NCBI GenBank assembly: GCA_028284155.1
Contig: JANQSF010000116.1
Location: forward strand, 1-61,580
DNA: 61,580 nucleotides
Reading direction: 5' to 3'
From: Phycisphaeraceae bacterium
Lineage (GTDB): Bacteria > Planctomycetota > Phycisphaerae > Phycisphaerales > Phycisphaeraceae
Of this stretch, positions 35,166 to 43,397 are shown piece after piece. The stretch's first letter is position 1; each line of letters starts with the position of its first letter. The notes under the pieces were generated by a model. It did no database searches. It saw only the letters and a program-made list of their open reading frames with translations, and was not told where the DNA came from. The position numbers and the translations under genes were made by a program.

Positions 35166-36776
35166 TCAGCCCGGCCCGAACGCCTGCTCCGCGACGTCGA
35201 TCGCCTTGGCCAACGCGGCGGCCTTGTTCACCGTCTCGACATGCTCGTTGTGCGGCACACTGTCGGCCACGATCCCCGCGCCCGCCTGCAAATGAACAAC
35301 CCACTTGCCTACCCCTCGGTCACTCGATCCCTCGGTCCCTCGGTGGCTCGTTCCAGGGGTCACCACCATCGTCCGCAGCGCGATCGCCATGTCCATGTTG
35401 CCGGCGAAGTCGGCGAAACCAACCGCGCCCGCGTAAGGCCCGCGCCGCGTCGGCTCGAACTGGTCGATCAACTGCATCGCCCGGATCTTCGGCGCGCCCG
35501 ACACCGTGCCGACCGGCAGCGCGTAGCGCAATGCATCCCAACAGTCGCAGCCCGGCCGCAAACGGCCGGTGACCGTCGAGCTGATGTGCATGACGTGGCT
35601 GTACCGCTCGACGACCATGACGGCCGGCAGGTCGATCGTGCCCGGCTGCGCGACCCGGCCGATGTCGTTGCGGTGCAGGTCGACGAGCATGATGTGCTCA
35701 GCCTGCTCCTTCGGGTCGGCCAGCAGTTCGCGTTCGAGCGCGGCGTCTTCGGCCGCGTCGCGCCCGCGCCGACGTGTGCCGGCCAGCGGCCGCGTCGTCG
35801 TCAGGTCGCCTTCGACCTTGCACAGGATCTCGGGGCTGGAGCCGATCAGCATCCCGCCCTCGATCTGCACATAGAACATGTAAGGCGACGGGTTCACCAC
35901 GCGCAGCGCCCGGTAGATCCGAAACGGGTCGGCCTCGGTCGTCACCTCGAACCGCTGACTCGGCACGACCTGGAAGATGTCGCCGGCCGCGATGTACTGC
36001 TTGAGCTCTTCGACCACGTGTTCGTACCCGCCCTCGCCCATATTGCTCGGCGGCAGTTTGGGCGGCGGGGTCGAAAGATCGACTTCGCCGGCCGGCATCT
36101 CGCAACCCGCCCACGGCCCGTCGGCGATCGGGGCACGCGGCCGTTCGATCAACGCGACCAGGTCGTCCAACTCGGCGCACGCGGCCGCGTAAGCGGCGTC
36201 GGCTGTGTCGTGTTCATCCAGCGCCGCGTGCGTGATGACCAGCACCGTCTTCTGCACATGGTCGAACGCGACGACACTCCGGTACAAACCCATCTGCAGG
36301 TCGGGCAGGTGCCGGTCGTCGGTCGGCGGCGCGTCGAGCTTCTCGCCTTCGAGGTAACGCACCGTGTCGTAACCGGCGAAACCGACCCACCCGCCGGTGA
36401 AGTCGGGCAGGCCGTCGACGTGCGCGAGTTTCAGATCGGCCGTGATGCGTCGCATCTCGCCCAGCGGGTCGTCGGCGTGGTAGCTGCGCGACTTGGATGC
36501 GTCGCGGCTGTCGATGTACTGCACTTCGTGGTCACGCGCAATGACCTGCGCGATGGGTCGCGCGCCGAGGAAGCTGTACCGCCCGATCCGGTCGCCGCCG
36601 ACAACCGATTCGAGCAGAAAGCTCGCGGCCATCCGGTCGTCCGGCCCGACCAGCCGACGGTACGCGAGCACGGGCGTCAGTTGGTCGCTAAGCAACCGAC
36701 GCGCGACCGGGATCAGGTTCGCCCCGCCCGCCGCGAGTTGCTTGAACGTGTCGTGATCGGGCAGCGTGTGGGACAT
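35166..36776 (-). CDS. trpE: Anthranilate synthase component I
   Basis: The 536-aa enzyme converts chorismate and glutamine-derived ammonia to anthranilate, the first step of tryptophan synthesis. It has the N-terminal regulatory segment with LLES (54-57, feedback-binding motif) and the chorismate-binding domain with SPYMFYVQIEGGMLIGSSPEIL, RPLAGTRRRGRDAAED, HIMLVDLHRNDIGRV and LPVGTVSGAPKIRAMQLIDQ. The ATG at 36776 gives a natural start; no strong SD is visible. Between the strands RTMVV and LQAGAGIVADS a roughly 20-residue insert (TPGTSHRGTEGSSDRGVGKW) is present, encoded by low-complexity repeat-like DNA. trpG, trpD and the other trp genes are not nearby. Confidence 0.95.
   Translation of the reverse strand: MSHTLPDHDTFKQLAAGGANLIPVARRLLSDQLTPVLAYRRLVGPDDRMAASFLLESVVGGDRIGRYSFLGARPIAQVIARDHEVQYIDSRDASKSRSYHADDPLGEMRRITADLKLAHVDGLPDFTGGWVGFAGYDTVRYLEGEKLDAPPTDDRHLPDLQMGLYRSVVAFDHVQKTVLVITHAALDEHDTADAAYAAACAELDDLVALIERPRAPIADGPWAGCEMPAGEVDLSTPPPKLPPSNMGEGGYEHVVEELKQYIAAGDIFQVVPSQRFEVTTEADPFRIYRALRVVNPSPYMFYVQIEGGMLIGSSPEILCKVEGDLTTTRPLAGTRRRGRDAAEDAALERELLADPKEQAEHIMLVDLHRNDIGRVAQPGTIDLPAVMVVERYSHVMHISSTVTGRLRPGCDCWDALRYALPVGTVSGAPKIRAMQLIDQFEPTRRGPYAGAVGFADFAGNMDMAIALRTMVVTPGTSHRGTEGSSDRGVGKWVVHLQAGAGIVADSVPHNEHVETVNKAAALAKAIDVAEQAFGPG
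35302..35364. repeat. CCCTCGGTxxCTCG repeat-like segment inside trpE
   Basis: The plus strand reads CCCCTCGGTCACTCGATCCC, then CTCGGTCCCTCGGTGGCTCG: four degenerate CTCG(G/A)TCCC-like units in tandem. It encodes the surplus loop of TrpE in frame. The sequence is simple in a way coding DNA nearby is not. Confidence 0.65.
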
Positions 36777-36940
36777 GGATGGGGAAGGGAAGAGGGACGA
36801 GCGACAAGCCACTTGGGGTTGATTTGCGTTGCGGCAAGTTTAGCCGCGCCCCGAAGGGAAGCGTGGTCCCGACGCTCGTCCGTGCGCCGATTGCCATGAA
36901 CGTTTTGACTTTGGCGATTCCCTGCATCGCGGCGCTCCGA

Positions 36941-37069
36941 CTCCCTCTCCCACTGGGAGAGGGCCGGGGTGAGGGCTCCGCGCGACGATGCCGCCGCTGT
37001 CAAACGATGCGCCGGCTGCGCGAACCCTCACCCGGCGGCTTCGCCACCGAGCTCTCCCAGAGGGAGAGG
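36941..37069. repeat. Compound inverted repeat CCCTCTCCCACTGGGAGAGGG
   Basis: The left hairpin CTCCCTCTCCCACTGGGAGA (36941-36960) runs into GGGCCGGGGTGAGGG. The right part (37025-37069) starts CCCTCACCCGGCGGC and ends in CTCTCCCAGAGGGAGAGG. The two halves are approximately inverse to each other, so nested hairpins are possible. It lies in the 370-bp gap between trpE and the next minus-strand gene. Similar elements occur in unrelated bacteria and often give spurious ORFs with PLPLGEG. Confidence 0.8.
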
Positions 37070-37146
37070 TGCACGGCAACACCGCGCGACACAACATCCA
37101 TCTCGTCCGTCCATTCCCTTGTGGCTCGTCGCTAGTCCCCCGTCGC

Positions 37147-37548
37147 TTACTCCCCGTCCACACCCTCGATCGGCCAATCCGCCGTCTCGCCCTTGGCCTT
37201 CGCCTCTTGGTATTTCTTGAGCCAGGTTTCGAAGCTCTTGCCGCTGGCGGTGTCTCGGCCGCTGACGACGATCTTGACAATGTCGGCGTAGCGGATCGCC
37301 ACGTTGCCGCCGCCGGTTGCGGGCATGAGGCGCAGGCTCGGCTCGATCGACTCCTTGTCGCGGTCGAATACGTAGCCCTCATGCGTCGCGCCGTCGACGG
37401 TGTGGATCGTCACGTCGCCGCGGTAGTCGAACACCAGCTCGACCGACGCGGCGATGCGGTCGGCCGTCTCGGTTGGGAGCGTCTCGCCCTGTGCGGGTGA
37501 CATCGGGTTGGCGTTTGGGGGGGCGGGCGTATCCGGGGCGTCGGTCAT
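37147..37548 (-). CDS. Conserved planctomycete protein of unknown function
   Basis: The 133-aa protein (start ATG at 37548) has a Pro/Ala-rich N-terminal tail, then a compact beta-rich domain: VELVFDYRGDVTIHTVDGATHEGYVFDRD, VAIRYADIVKIVVSGRDTASGKSFETWLKKYQEAK. I recognise this arrangement as recurrent in planctomycetes, without an assigned role. No signal peptide or metal site is visible. It may be a small cytoplasmic regulatory or binding protein. Confidence 0.75.
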   Translation of the reverse strand: MTDAPDTPAPPNANPMSPAQGETLPTETADRIAASVELVFDYRGDVTIHTVDGATHEGYVFDRDKESIEPSLRLMPATGGGNVAIRYADIVKIVVSGRDTASGKSFETWLKKYQEAKAKGETADWPIEGVDGE

Positions 37549-37572
37549 TGCGGGCAAGTGTAGGCGGGGGCG

Positions 37573-37705
37573 TGAGTGCCATCACACGGGCGTCGGCGTA
37601 GCCGGCGTCAGCGTGATGCCGGTTGTGTGTCGTCGTCTGGAAGCCCAAGGACAACGGGCACGACGCTGTCATCGGCCTTCGGCCTCCGCCCCCAATTGGG
37701 CACTC
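37573..37705 (-). repeat. Dispersed element with TGCCATCACACGG end, third and most divergent copy
   Basis: Read on the plus strand it begins AGTGCCATCACACGGGCG and goes through AGCGTGATGCCGG to GGGCACGACGCTGTC. This follows the reverse complement of the two copies at 53985-54102 and 54134-54265. The hairpin CATCACAC...GTGATG is kept. Right boundary approximate. Confidence 0.65.
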
Positions 37706-37715
37706 GATCGAATTG

Positions 37716-37941
37716 CTATTGATCTGACTTCGCCGCGTCGCGGGCAGCGCGGAACTGTTGGACCCATTGCCGCACTTGCGGGTCGGCCGGGGCGAGTTGT
37801 TGTAAGGGTTCGATGCAGTGCACGGCTTCGTCGCAGAGCGCATCTTCATGGCCGACAAGCAGGGCCAGCGGACAGACCGCGGGCGGTCGGCCGTGCGCGG
37901 GCGTGGTCGGCGTTCAGGGCTTCTGGGTCCGGTTGGGGCAT
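37716..37941 (-). pseudogene. Small gene with a +1 frameshift (about 75 codons)
   Basis: From ATG at 37941 the minus strand reads MPQPDPEALNADHARAR and then stops after about 31 codons. In the +1 frame the sequence continues as a convincing protein, ALLVGHEDALCDEAVHC, IEPLQQLAPADPQVRQWV and QQFRAARDAAKSDQ, to TAG at 37716. The distance between start and stop is 226 bases, one more than a multiple of three. The shift lies between about 37915 and 37865, in a run of GC-rich triplets. Either the gene is newly broken or a sequencing error added a base. No family is recognised. Confidence 0.65.
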
Positions 37942-38115
37942 GTGATGGGGCGTTGGGCGGGTCGGGCGGTCGGCTCGGTCGGGCAGATTGTGTCAGCCGG
38001 TGGGCCTCCGAGTAGCCCCGCAATCGCGGTTGACGGGGTTGGGACGATGTAACCACGGGTCGGTCGGGGGTCAACATATGGGCAACGGCCGATCCCCACT
38101 CCGGGGTTCGGCTGT

Positions 38116-40329
38116 ATGTCACGGAATCACATTCATATGCGTCGATTGCACGTCATGTTCGGGTCGGTGATTCGGGTGTTGGCGGCGGCCGTGCTGCTTT
38201 GCTCGGCCGGGTCGGTCGTCGCGGCGGCGGACCACAAGCCGATCACGCTCGAAGCAAGCCAGGACCTTTACAAGAAGCACGTCGTTCCGTTCATCGCCAA
38301 GCACTGCGCGTCATGCCACGGGACGGAGAAAAAACCCAAGGCCGACCTCGTGCTGGCCACGCTCGACCCGGACATGAAGGTCAGTTCCAGCGCGGGCCGA
38401 TGGGCGCTGGTGCTCGACCAGGTCGTGATGGACGAGATGCCGCCGGACGACAAGCCTCGGCCGACCAAGGCCGAGGTCGAGGCGGTGGTCGCATGGATCA
38501 AGGCGGAGATGAAACGCTCGGGCAAGAACCTGGAGCGGCGTGAGCAGGTGCGCAACGGCAACAGCGTGCCGCACCGATTGCTATTCGACCCGAAGTCGGC
38601 CGCGGCGTTCGACGCGGCGTCGCGCGTTCGGCGGTTGAGCCCGGAGATCTACGAAGCGTTCATGCGCGACGTGGGCAAGGGCGTCAACGGGTTGGGGCAA
38701 CCGTTCTCACCCGTCGGCTACACAACGTTCGCCGACATGGGTTCGCCGAAGATCGACGAGCCGATCACCGCGCTGCTGATCAACAACGCGCTGGCGATCG
38801 TCAAGAAGCAGACGGCCTTTAAGATCGAGAGCGGCGAGTTCAAGAAGATCGGCTTCGTCCCGCGCGAGTTCGAGGCGTTGATCGATCCCGGGAATGAGCC
38901 GACCGATGAGCAGATTCATGCGGCGATCCGCACGCAGTTCGAGAAGGTCGTTAAGCGGAAACCGACCGACGAGGAGGCCGGCCGGTTCCTGTCGCTGATG
39001 CGGCAAAACATCAAAGACGCGGGGCGGGTGACGGGTGTGCGTTACACGCTCGCGGCGGTGTTCCTGCTGCCGGAGGTCGTTTTCCGGTCGGAGGTCGGCG
39101 ACGGCAAGCCGGACGCGCTGGGCCGCGTGCGGCTGGCGCCGCGCGAGTTGGCGTTCGCACTCAACTATGCCCTCAGTGACCGCCAGCCGCCGTCCTGGCT
39201 GCTCGACGAGGCCGCCAAGGGCAAGCTCGACACGAATGAAGGCGTCGCCGCGACGGTCAAGCGCATGCTGGACGACCCGAAATTCACCAAGCCGCGCATC
39301 CTGCGCTTTTTCCGCGAATACTTCGAGTACGGCAAGGCGACGGAGGTGTTCAAGGACGCCAAAGCGTTCAACGGCCACGACGCCCGCACACTCATCGCCG
39401 ACGCCGACCGCCTGGTCGAGCACGTCCTCGAACAGGACAGACAGGTGTTGTTCGAATTGCTCACCACACGCAAAGCGTTCGTCGCTTACCGCACGGCTGA
39501 GGACACGAAGAAGAAGCGTATCGAAGCACGCAAGAAGTTTGAAGAGCAAAAGAAGAAAGACCCCAAGAAGTACGCGAACAAGACGCTCAAACTGCCCGGT
39601 CGAAGTATCTATGAGTCGTATGGCCTCGACGATTTCCCTGACAAGCAGCCGACCGACCTGCCGGGCGACCAGCGGGCGGGTCTGCTCACGCACCCGGCCT
39701 GGCTCGTCGCGTTCTCCAAGGCCGACGAAAACGACGTGATCCACCGCGGCAAGTGGGTGCGCGAGCGGTTGCTGGGCGGCGTCGTCCCCGACGTGCCGAT
39801 CACGGTCGACGCGCAACTGCCGAACGAGCCGCACCACACGCTCCGCAAGCGCATGCGCGTCACGGAAGAGACGTATTGCTGGCAATGCCACCAGTACATG
39901 AACCGCGTCGGCTACCCGTTCGAGTCGTACGACCACTTCGGCCGATTCCGTAAGACGGAAACGATCCTTGACCCGGAAGCGACCGCAAAGAATGTCGATA
40001 AGAAGGGCAAGCAACTCGGCCCGGTCATGCGTGAGGTCGAAGCGAACGCCAAGGGCGGCATCGAGTTCGTCCCTGACAAATCGCTGGAAGGCGACGTCGA
40101 CGGCGCGGTGGCTTACGTCGAGAAGTTGGCCAAATCCGAATACGTCGAGCAGGTGTTCATCCGCCACGCGTTCCGCTACTGGATGGGCCGAAACGAGTCG
40201 CTCGGCGATGCCAAGAGTTTGCAGGCGATCCACAATACTTACAATGAAAGCGACGGCAGCATGAAAGCGCTGATCGTCGCGATGCTGACGTCCGATTCTT
40301 TCTTGTACCGGGTGCCGTCCGGCAACTGA
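38116..40329 (+). CDS. DUF1592/DUF1588/DUF1585 cytochrome-type planctomycete protein
   Basis: The 737-aa protein has a signal peptide (about 1-37). An N-terminal planctomycete cytochrome c-like domain with haem motif CASCH lies near residue 66. DUF1592 follows in the middle (RLAPRELAFALNYALSDRQPPSWLLDEA), then DUF1588 with a second CxxCH (CWQCH) and FESYDHFGRFRKTE, and a final DUF1585 (FRYWMGRNESLGDAKSL...MLTSDSFLYR). A very Lys-rich segment (about 455-495) is an unusual insertion. With the DUF1552 protein encoded 14 bp downstream it forms the pair widespread in planctomycetes; both act outside the cytoplasm. A redox role is likely, substrate unknown. Confidence 0.9.
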   Translation: MSRNHIHMRRLHVMFGSVIRVLAAAVLLCSAGSVVAAADHKPITLEASQDLYKKHVVPFIAKHCASCHGTEKKPKADLVLATLDPDMKVSSSAGRWALVLDQVVMDEMPPDDKPRPTKAEVEAVVAWIKAEMKRSGKNLERREQVRNGNSVPHRLLFDPKSAAAFDAASRVRRLSPEIYEAFMRDVGKGVNGLGQPFSPVGYTTFADMGSPKIDEPITALLINNALAIVKKQTAFKIESGEFKKIGFVPREFEALIDPGNEPTDEQIHAAIRTQFEKVVKRKPTDEEAGRFLSLMRQNIKDAGRVTGVRYTLAAVFLLPEVVFRSEVGDGKPDALGRVRLAPRELAFALNYALSDRQPPSWLLDEAAKGKLDTNEGVAATVKRMLDDPKFTKPRILRFFREYFEYGKATEVFKDAKAFNGHDARTLIADADRLVEHVLEQDRQVLFELLTTRKAFVAYRTAEDTKKKRIEARKKFEEQKKKDPKKYANKTLKLPGRSIYESYGLDDFPDKQPTDLPGDQRAGLLTHPAWLVAFSKADENDVIHRGKWVRERLLGGVVPDVPITVDAQLPNEPHHTLRKRMRVTEETYCWQCHQYMNRVGYPFESYDHFGRFRKTETILDPEATAKNVDKKGKQLGPVMREVEANAKGGIEFVPDKSLEGDVDGAVAYVEKLAKSEYVEQVFIRHAFRYWMGRNESLGDAKSLQAIHNTYNESDGSMKALIVAMLTSDSFLYRVPSGN

Positions 40330-40343
40330 TTGGAGTGCGACCC

Positions 40344-41747
40344 ATGCTGCTACCCCGACGTGACCTGCTCAAAGGCCTGACCCTCGGTGCCGGTGGAACG
40401 ATGCTGTCCCCGCTGGTCGCGCAGTTGCAGGCCAAGGCCGTCGCGCCCGCCACGCCGGCGCCCAAGCGGTTCGTCTTCGTCGTTGAAAGCAACGGCTTCA
40501 CGCCGCAGCAGGCCGCGCCGGTCGACTACAAGCGCAAGTCACGCCACCAGCGCCCGCTCGGCGGGGCGAGCGAGATGGTCGATTTCGCGTTGACTGACCA
40601 CAAACTGCCCAATGCCCTCGAACCGATCGCGCCGTGGAAAGACAAGGTCACGATTGTGCAGGGCCTGTCGGGCAAGGTCTGCGGCGGCGGCCACTCGAAC
40701 AACTTCCAGGCCTTGGGCGCGTTCGGCGGCGGGCGGGGCAACGGCGGCGAGAGCACGGCCATCCTCGGCCCGACGATCGACGGCGCGATCGCCCGGCAGC
40801 TCCCCGGCATCTTCCCGCACATCGGGCTGGGCATCTCCAAGCGCCTCGAAAACAACATCATCTACAACGTCTCCGCCTGGGACGAAAACAAAGGCCTGCC
40901 CACCATGTGCAAGCCCGACAACGCTTACGCGACGCTGTTCGGCAGCGTGGCCGGCGGTCAGGCCAGGCAGGAATTCGCCGCAAAGAACAACCTGCTCGAC
41001 TTCCTCAAAGACGACATCCGCAAGGCGCAGAAAGGCCTGTCGGGCCAAGAGCGCGAGCAATTCGGCGCGTACCTCGAAACGTTCGAGACGCTGCGCAACC
41101 GGCAAAGCCGACTCAACGAGATCCAGGACACGCTCCGCGAGAAGGGCCCGGTCGTCAGCGACAAGTATTCGTCCACAGTTGAGACCGACCGCCTCGACGC
41201 GCAGTTCGACCTGGGCGCGGCCGCGCTGATCTGCGGCCTGACCAACGTGCTGACCTTGTCGTCGGCCGCGGGCGTGCGCGACTTCGACATCTGCTTCACC
41301 GGCCTCGGCCTGACCAAGGGCAAGCACCACACCGGCCACGGCGGCAGCCAGAACGGCATGACGTGGTACGAGGTGTCGCAGATGATCCGCCGGTTCCACT
41401 TCACGCTCATCGCGCGGCTCGCGAAGAAACTCGAAGCGGTGCCCGAGGGCGACGGCAACATGCTCGACAACACGCTGATCGTTTACCTCAGCGACGGCGC
41501 CGAAGGCCACCACTCGCGCTGCTGGGAATGGCCGATGGTCATGCTCGGTAACGTCGCCGGCCAACTGAAGACCGGCCGATACATCGACTACCCCGCCTAC
41601 GGCTTCAAGGGCCACCGCACGACCGGCAACCTGTACACAACGTTCATGAAACTCGCCGGCTCGAAGTCCGACGCCACGTTCGGCATGCAGGACCCGAATC
41701 TCAAAGACATCGACACGCACGGCCCGCTGTACGAACTGTTCGCGTGA
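40344..41747 (+). CDS. DUF1552 protein with Tat signal
   Basis: The 467-aa protein begins at the ATG at 40344 with GGAG upstream. Its N-terminus RRDLLKGLTLGAGGTML is a twin-arginine export signal. The body matches the DUF1552 family, an alkaline-phosphatase-like fold (FVVESNGFTPQQAAP near the start; SDGAEGHHSRCWEWPMVMLGN near the end). It is always found with DUF1592/1588 cytochromes in planctomycetes and Verrucomicrobia, presumably as a functional pair. A hairpin terminator follows. Confidence 0.92.
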   Translation: MLLPRRDLLKGLTLGAGGTMLSPLVAQLQAKAVAPATPAPKRFVFVVESNGFTPQQAAPVDYKRKSRHQRPLGGASEMVDFALTDHKLPNALEPIAPWKDKVTIVQGLSGKVCGGGHSNNFQALGAFGGGRGNGGESTAILGPTIDGAIARQLPGIFPHIGLGISKRLENNIIYNVSAWDENKGLPTMCKPDNAYATLFGSVAGGQARQEFAAKNNLLDFLKDDIRKAQKGLSGQEREQFGAYLETFETLRNRQSRLNEIQDTLREKGPVVSDKYSSTVETDRLDAQFDLGAAALICGLTNVLTLSSAAGVRDFDICFTGLGLTKGKHHTGHGGSQNGMTWYEVSQMIRRFHFTLIARLAKKLEAVPEGDGNMLDNTLIVYLSDGAEGHHSRCWEWPMVMLGNVAGQLKTGRYIDYPAYGFKGHRTTGNLYTTFMKLAGSKSDATFGMQDPNLKDIDTHGPLYELFA

Positions 41748-41753
41748 GTCCGC

Positions 41754-41773
41754 AGCCGCTCGCGGCTTAGCGC
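41754..41773 (+). repeat. AGCCGCTCGCGGCTTAGCGC short repeat
   Basis: The repeat begins 6 bases after the DUF1552 stop in the same orientation and is followed by the terminator at 41815. Confidence 0.8.
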
Positions 41774-41814
41774 GTAGACGTTTGTCCGTGATCTTCAATC
41801 GATTCATCCGACCA

Positions 41815-41850
41815 AAGGCCGGGCCTTGACAAGGCTCGGCCTTCTTATTA
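41815..41850 (+). terminator. Rho-independent terminator after the DUF1592/DUF1552 operon
   Basis: AAGGCCGGGCCTT (41815-41827) pairs with AAGGCTCGGCCTT (41831-41843) around a 3-base loop, followed by CTTATTAA. One G-U pair is the only flaw. Confidence 0.85.
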
Positions 41851-41865
41851 ACTGGTTGAGTAGAC

Positions 41866-42237
41866 ATGAGACCGGAAGAACTCTTACACGACGCACAGGT
41901 GTTGGAGATTCGACTCGCGATCGGCGATCATGGGACCCGATGGTTGTCGATTCGGATGTGTTGTGATTCCGACTGTGGTGATCCCGCTTGGAGTAATCGA
42001 GTGATCGACGTGAGATTTGAGAATCCCACGATCATCATGGGAGAACTGTTTGGTCACATGGCGAACGCGGAGTCGTTTGATGCCTGGATTGAGTCTCCAA
42101 ACATCAATCTGTATGAGCAGTTACGTCGGCATGAACAAGTCGGGCTAGCGGTCCCGAGACATTTGATTCGATTGATTCTCCATAGCGGATCGATTCTCGA
42201 TCTCGCATGTGATTCATTCCACTTTGTGATGGAGTAG
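41866..42237 (+). CDS. Orphan protein of unknown function (lower GC)
   Basis: The 123-aa open frame starts with ATG 15 bases after the preceding terminator. The DNA is close to 50 percent GC, clearly below its neighbours, and codon use differs. No family is recognised. The protein has a Cys-pair region (MCCDSDCGD) and amphipathic segments (FDAWIESPNINLYEQLRRHEQ; LIRLILHSGSILDL), no signal peptide and no membrane helix. Composition suggests relatively recent transfer or a fast-evolving orphan. It sits next to a broken sulfatase start. Confidence 0.6.
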   Translation: MRPEELLHDAQVLEIRLAIGDHGTRWLSIRMCCDSDCGDPAWSNRVIDVRFENPTIIMGELFGHMANAESFDAWIESPNINLYEQLRRHEQVGLAVPRHLIRLILHSGSILDLACDSFHFVME

Positions 42238-42263
42238 GAGACGAATTCAGTACGTACAGTGTC

Positions 42264-42490
42264 ATGCACTCCTGACGCGCACTTGCTCCATCCTCGTCTT
42301 GGTTGCTGTCCTTACCCTCGCCACACCCACCCACGCGGCCGACGACACACGCTCGCCCAACATCGTCTTCGTCATGGCCTCGAAGCACCTCCATACGCCG
42401 GGTAAGGATTGAATCGTCCGTGAGGGGATGCGGTTTACCGACTGTTGCCGCGGCTCGGGTGAATACGCACGACGGGAGGACCACGCCCGA
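42264..42490 (+). pseudogene. Degraded 5' end of a sulfatase gene
   Basis: A signal peptide-like stretch (RTCSILVLVAVLTLATPTHA) is followed by ADDTRSPNIVFVMASKH, then a stop, then IVREGMRFTDCC. This reproduces the N-terminus of type I sulfatases (compare PNIVFIFTDDH and KIAKDGMRFDYCL of the sulfatase at 20880). The ATG at 42264 is one frame off, the metal-binding Asp pair has been lost and a deletion removes about ten residues. The C-x-P-S-R motif is not recovered, as the remnant runs into the 3' end of the minus-strand PHP gene. It is a remnant of a lost gene, not functional. Confidence 0.7.
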
Positions 42491-42491
42491 T

Positions 42492-43397
42492 TCACTCATC
42501 CTCAACCACCCACATCGGCTGCGTCCACGCGAACTGTTCGCCTTCGCCCCAGCAGGTGAATCTTGCGTGGCTCACGTCGTCGGGCACATCGATTTCGATG
42601 GCGTGGTCGTTGGCCATCGCGAAGCGTTTGCCGCCCTTGCCGATGCCGACGATGCGGCGGGCGTTGTCCGTCTCGATCGTGACGCGCATGCCGTCGATGT
42701 GGATGCCGGTGATGTGTACGCCGGTCGACGCGTAAAACCGGCCGGCCTTCAGCGCATCGAGCACGGCCTGCCTGCCCGCCTCGACGTCGTCAGCGTTGGA
42801 TGTGTCGCGTACGTAGGCCGTGTTCCAGCCGAAGCCGACAAACCGCTGCCCGTGCGTGTCGTCGTTGGCGAAGCCCCAGACCCGTCGCCCGCTGGACAGC
42901 AGCATGTCCCACTTGTTCAGGGCGTAGGCGCTGCCCTCGTCGTGCTGCATGATGCCGTTGAAGATCTCAACACCCGTGTAATGCTTCAGCAGGTCGAGTT
43001 GGCTGAACGGCACGTGGTCGAAGTGCTGCTGCCAATTGGGGTGGTTCACGACGATGAAGCCGGGGCCTTCGTTGGCCTGGTCGATCACGTTCTGGCGACG
43101 CCAATCCGGTTCAAGCCGGCGGTCGGCCCCGACGTGACACATGTGCGGGCCGCCCATCGTCACCTCGTTGCCCGGCAGCAGGACCATGCCGCGCGGGTCG
43201 AGCGTCGCCAGGTTCGTCGGGGTCCAACAGATGTCGTGGTCGGTCAGCGCCAGAAAGCCGTAGCCGCGTTCGACGTACGCATCGACAAGCTGCTGCGGCT
43301 CGTGCTCGCCGTCGCTGCGCGTCGTGTGGGCGTGCAGGTTGCCTCGGAGCCAACGCCCGCCGGTCAGGTCGTGATAAGGGTGTTCGAGACGCGGCAT
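42492..43397 (-). CDS. PHP-domain metal-dependent phosphoesterase-like protein
   Basis: The 301-aa protein starts at the ATG at 43397. It has the PHP signature GNLHAHTTRSDGEHEPQQLVDAYVERGYGFLALTDHD near residue 20, with further probable metal ligands in GNEVTM, FIVVNHPNW and GFANDDTHG. The C-terminal third (about 225-301) is beta-rich and may be a carbohydrate-type or accessory domain. The reaction is uncertain: related proteins hydrolyse phosphoesters or are annotated only as PHP proteins. Its start lies 34 bases within the end of alr, so it is likely co-transcribed with it. Confidence 0.85.
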   Translation of the reverse strand: MPRLEHPYHDLTGGRWLRGNLHAHTTRSDGEHEPQQLVDAYVERGYGFLALTDHDICWTPTNLATLDPRGMVLLPGNEVTMGGPHMCHVGADRRLEPDWRRQNVIDQANEGPGFIVVNHPNWQQHFDHVPFSQLDLLKHYTGVEIFNGIMQHDEGSAYALNKWDMLLSSGRRVWGFANDDTHGQRFVGFGWNTAYVRDTSNADDVEAGRQAVLDALKAGRFYASTGVHITGIHIDGMRVTIETDNARRIVGIGKGGKRFAMANDHAIEIDVPDDVSHARFTCWGEGEQFAWTQPMWVVEDE

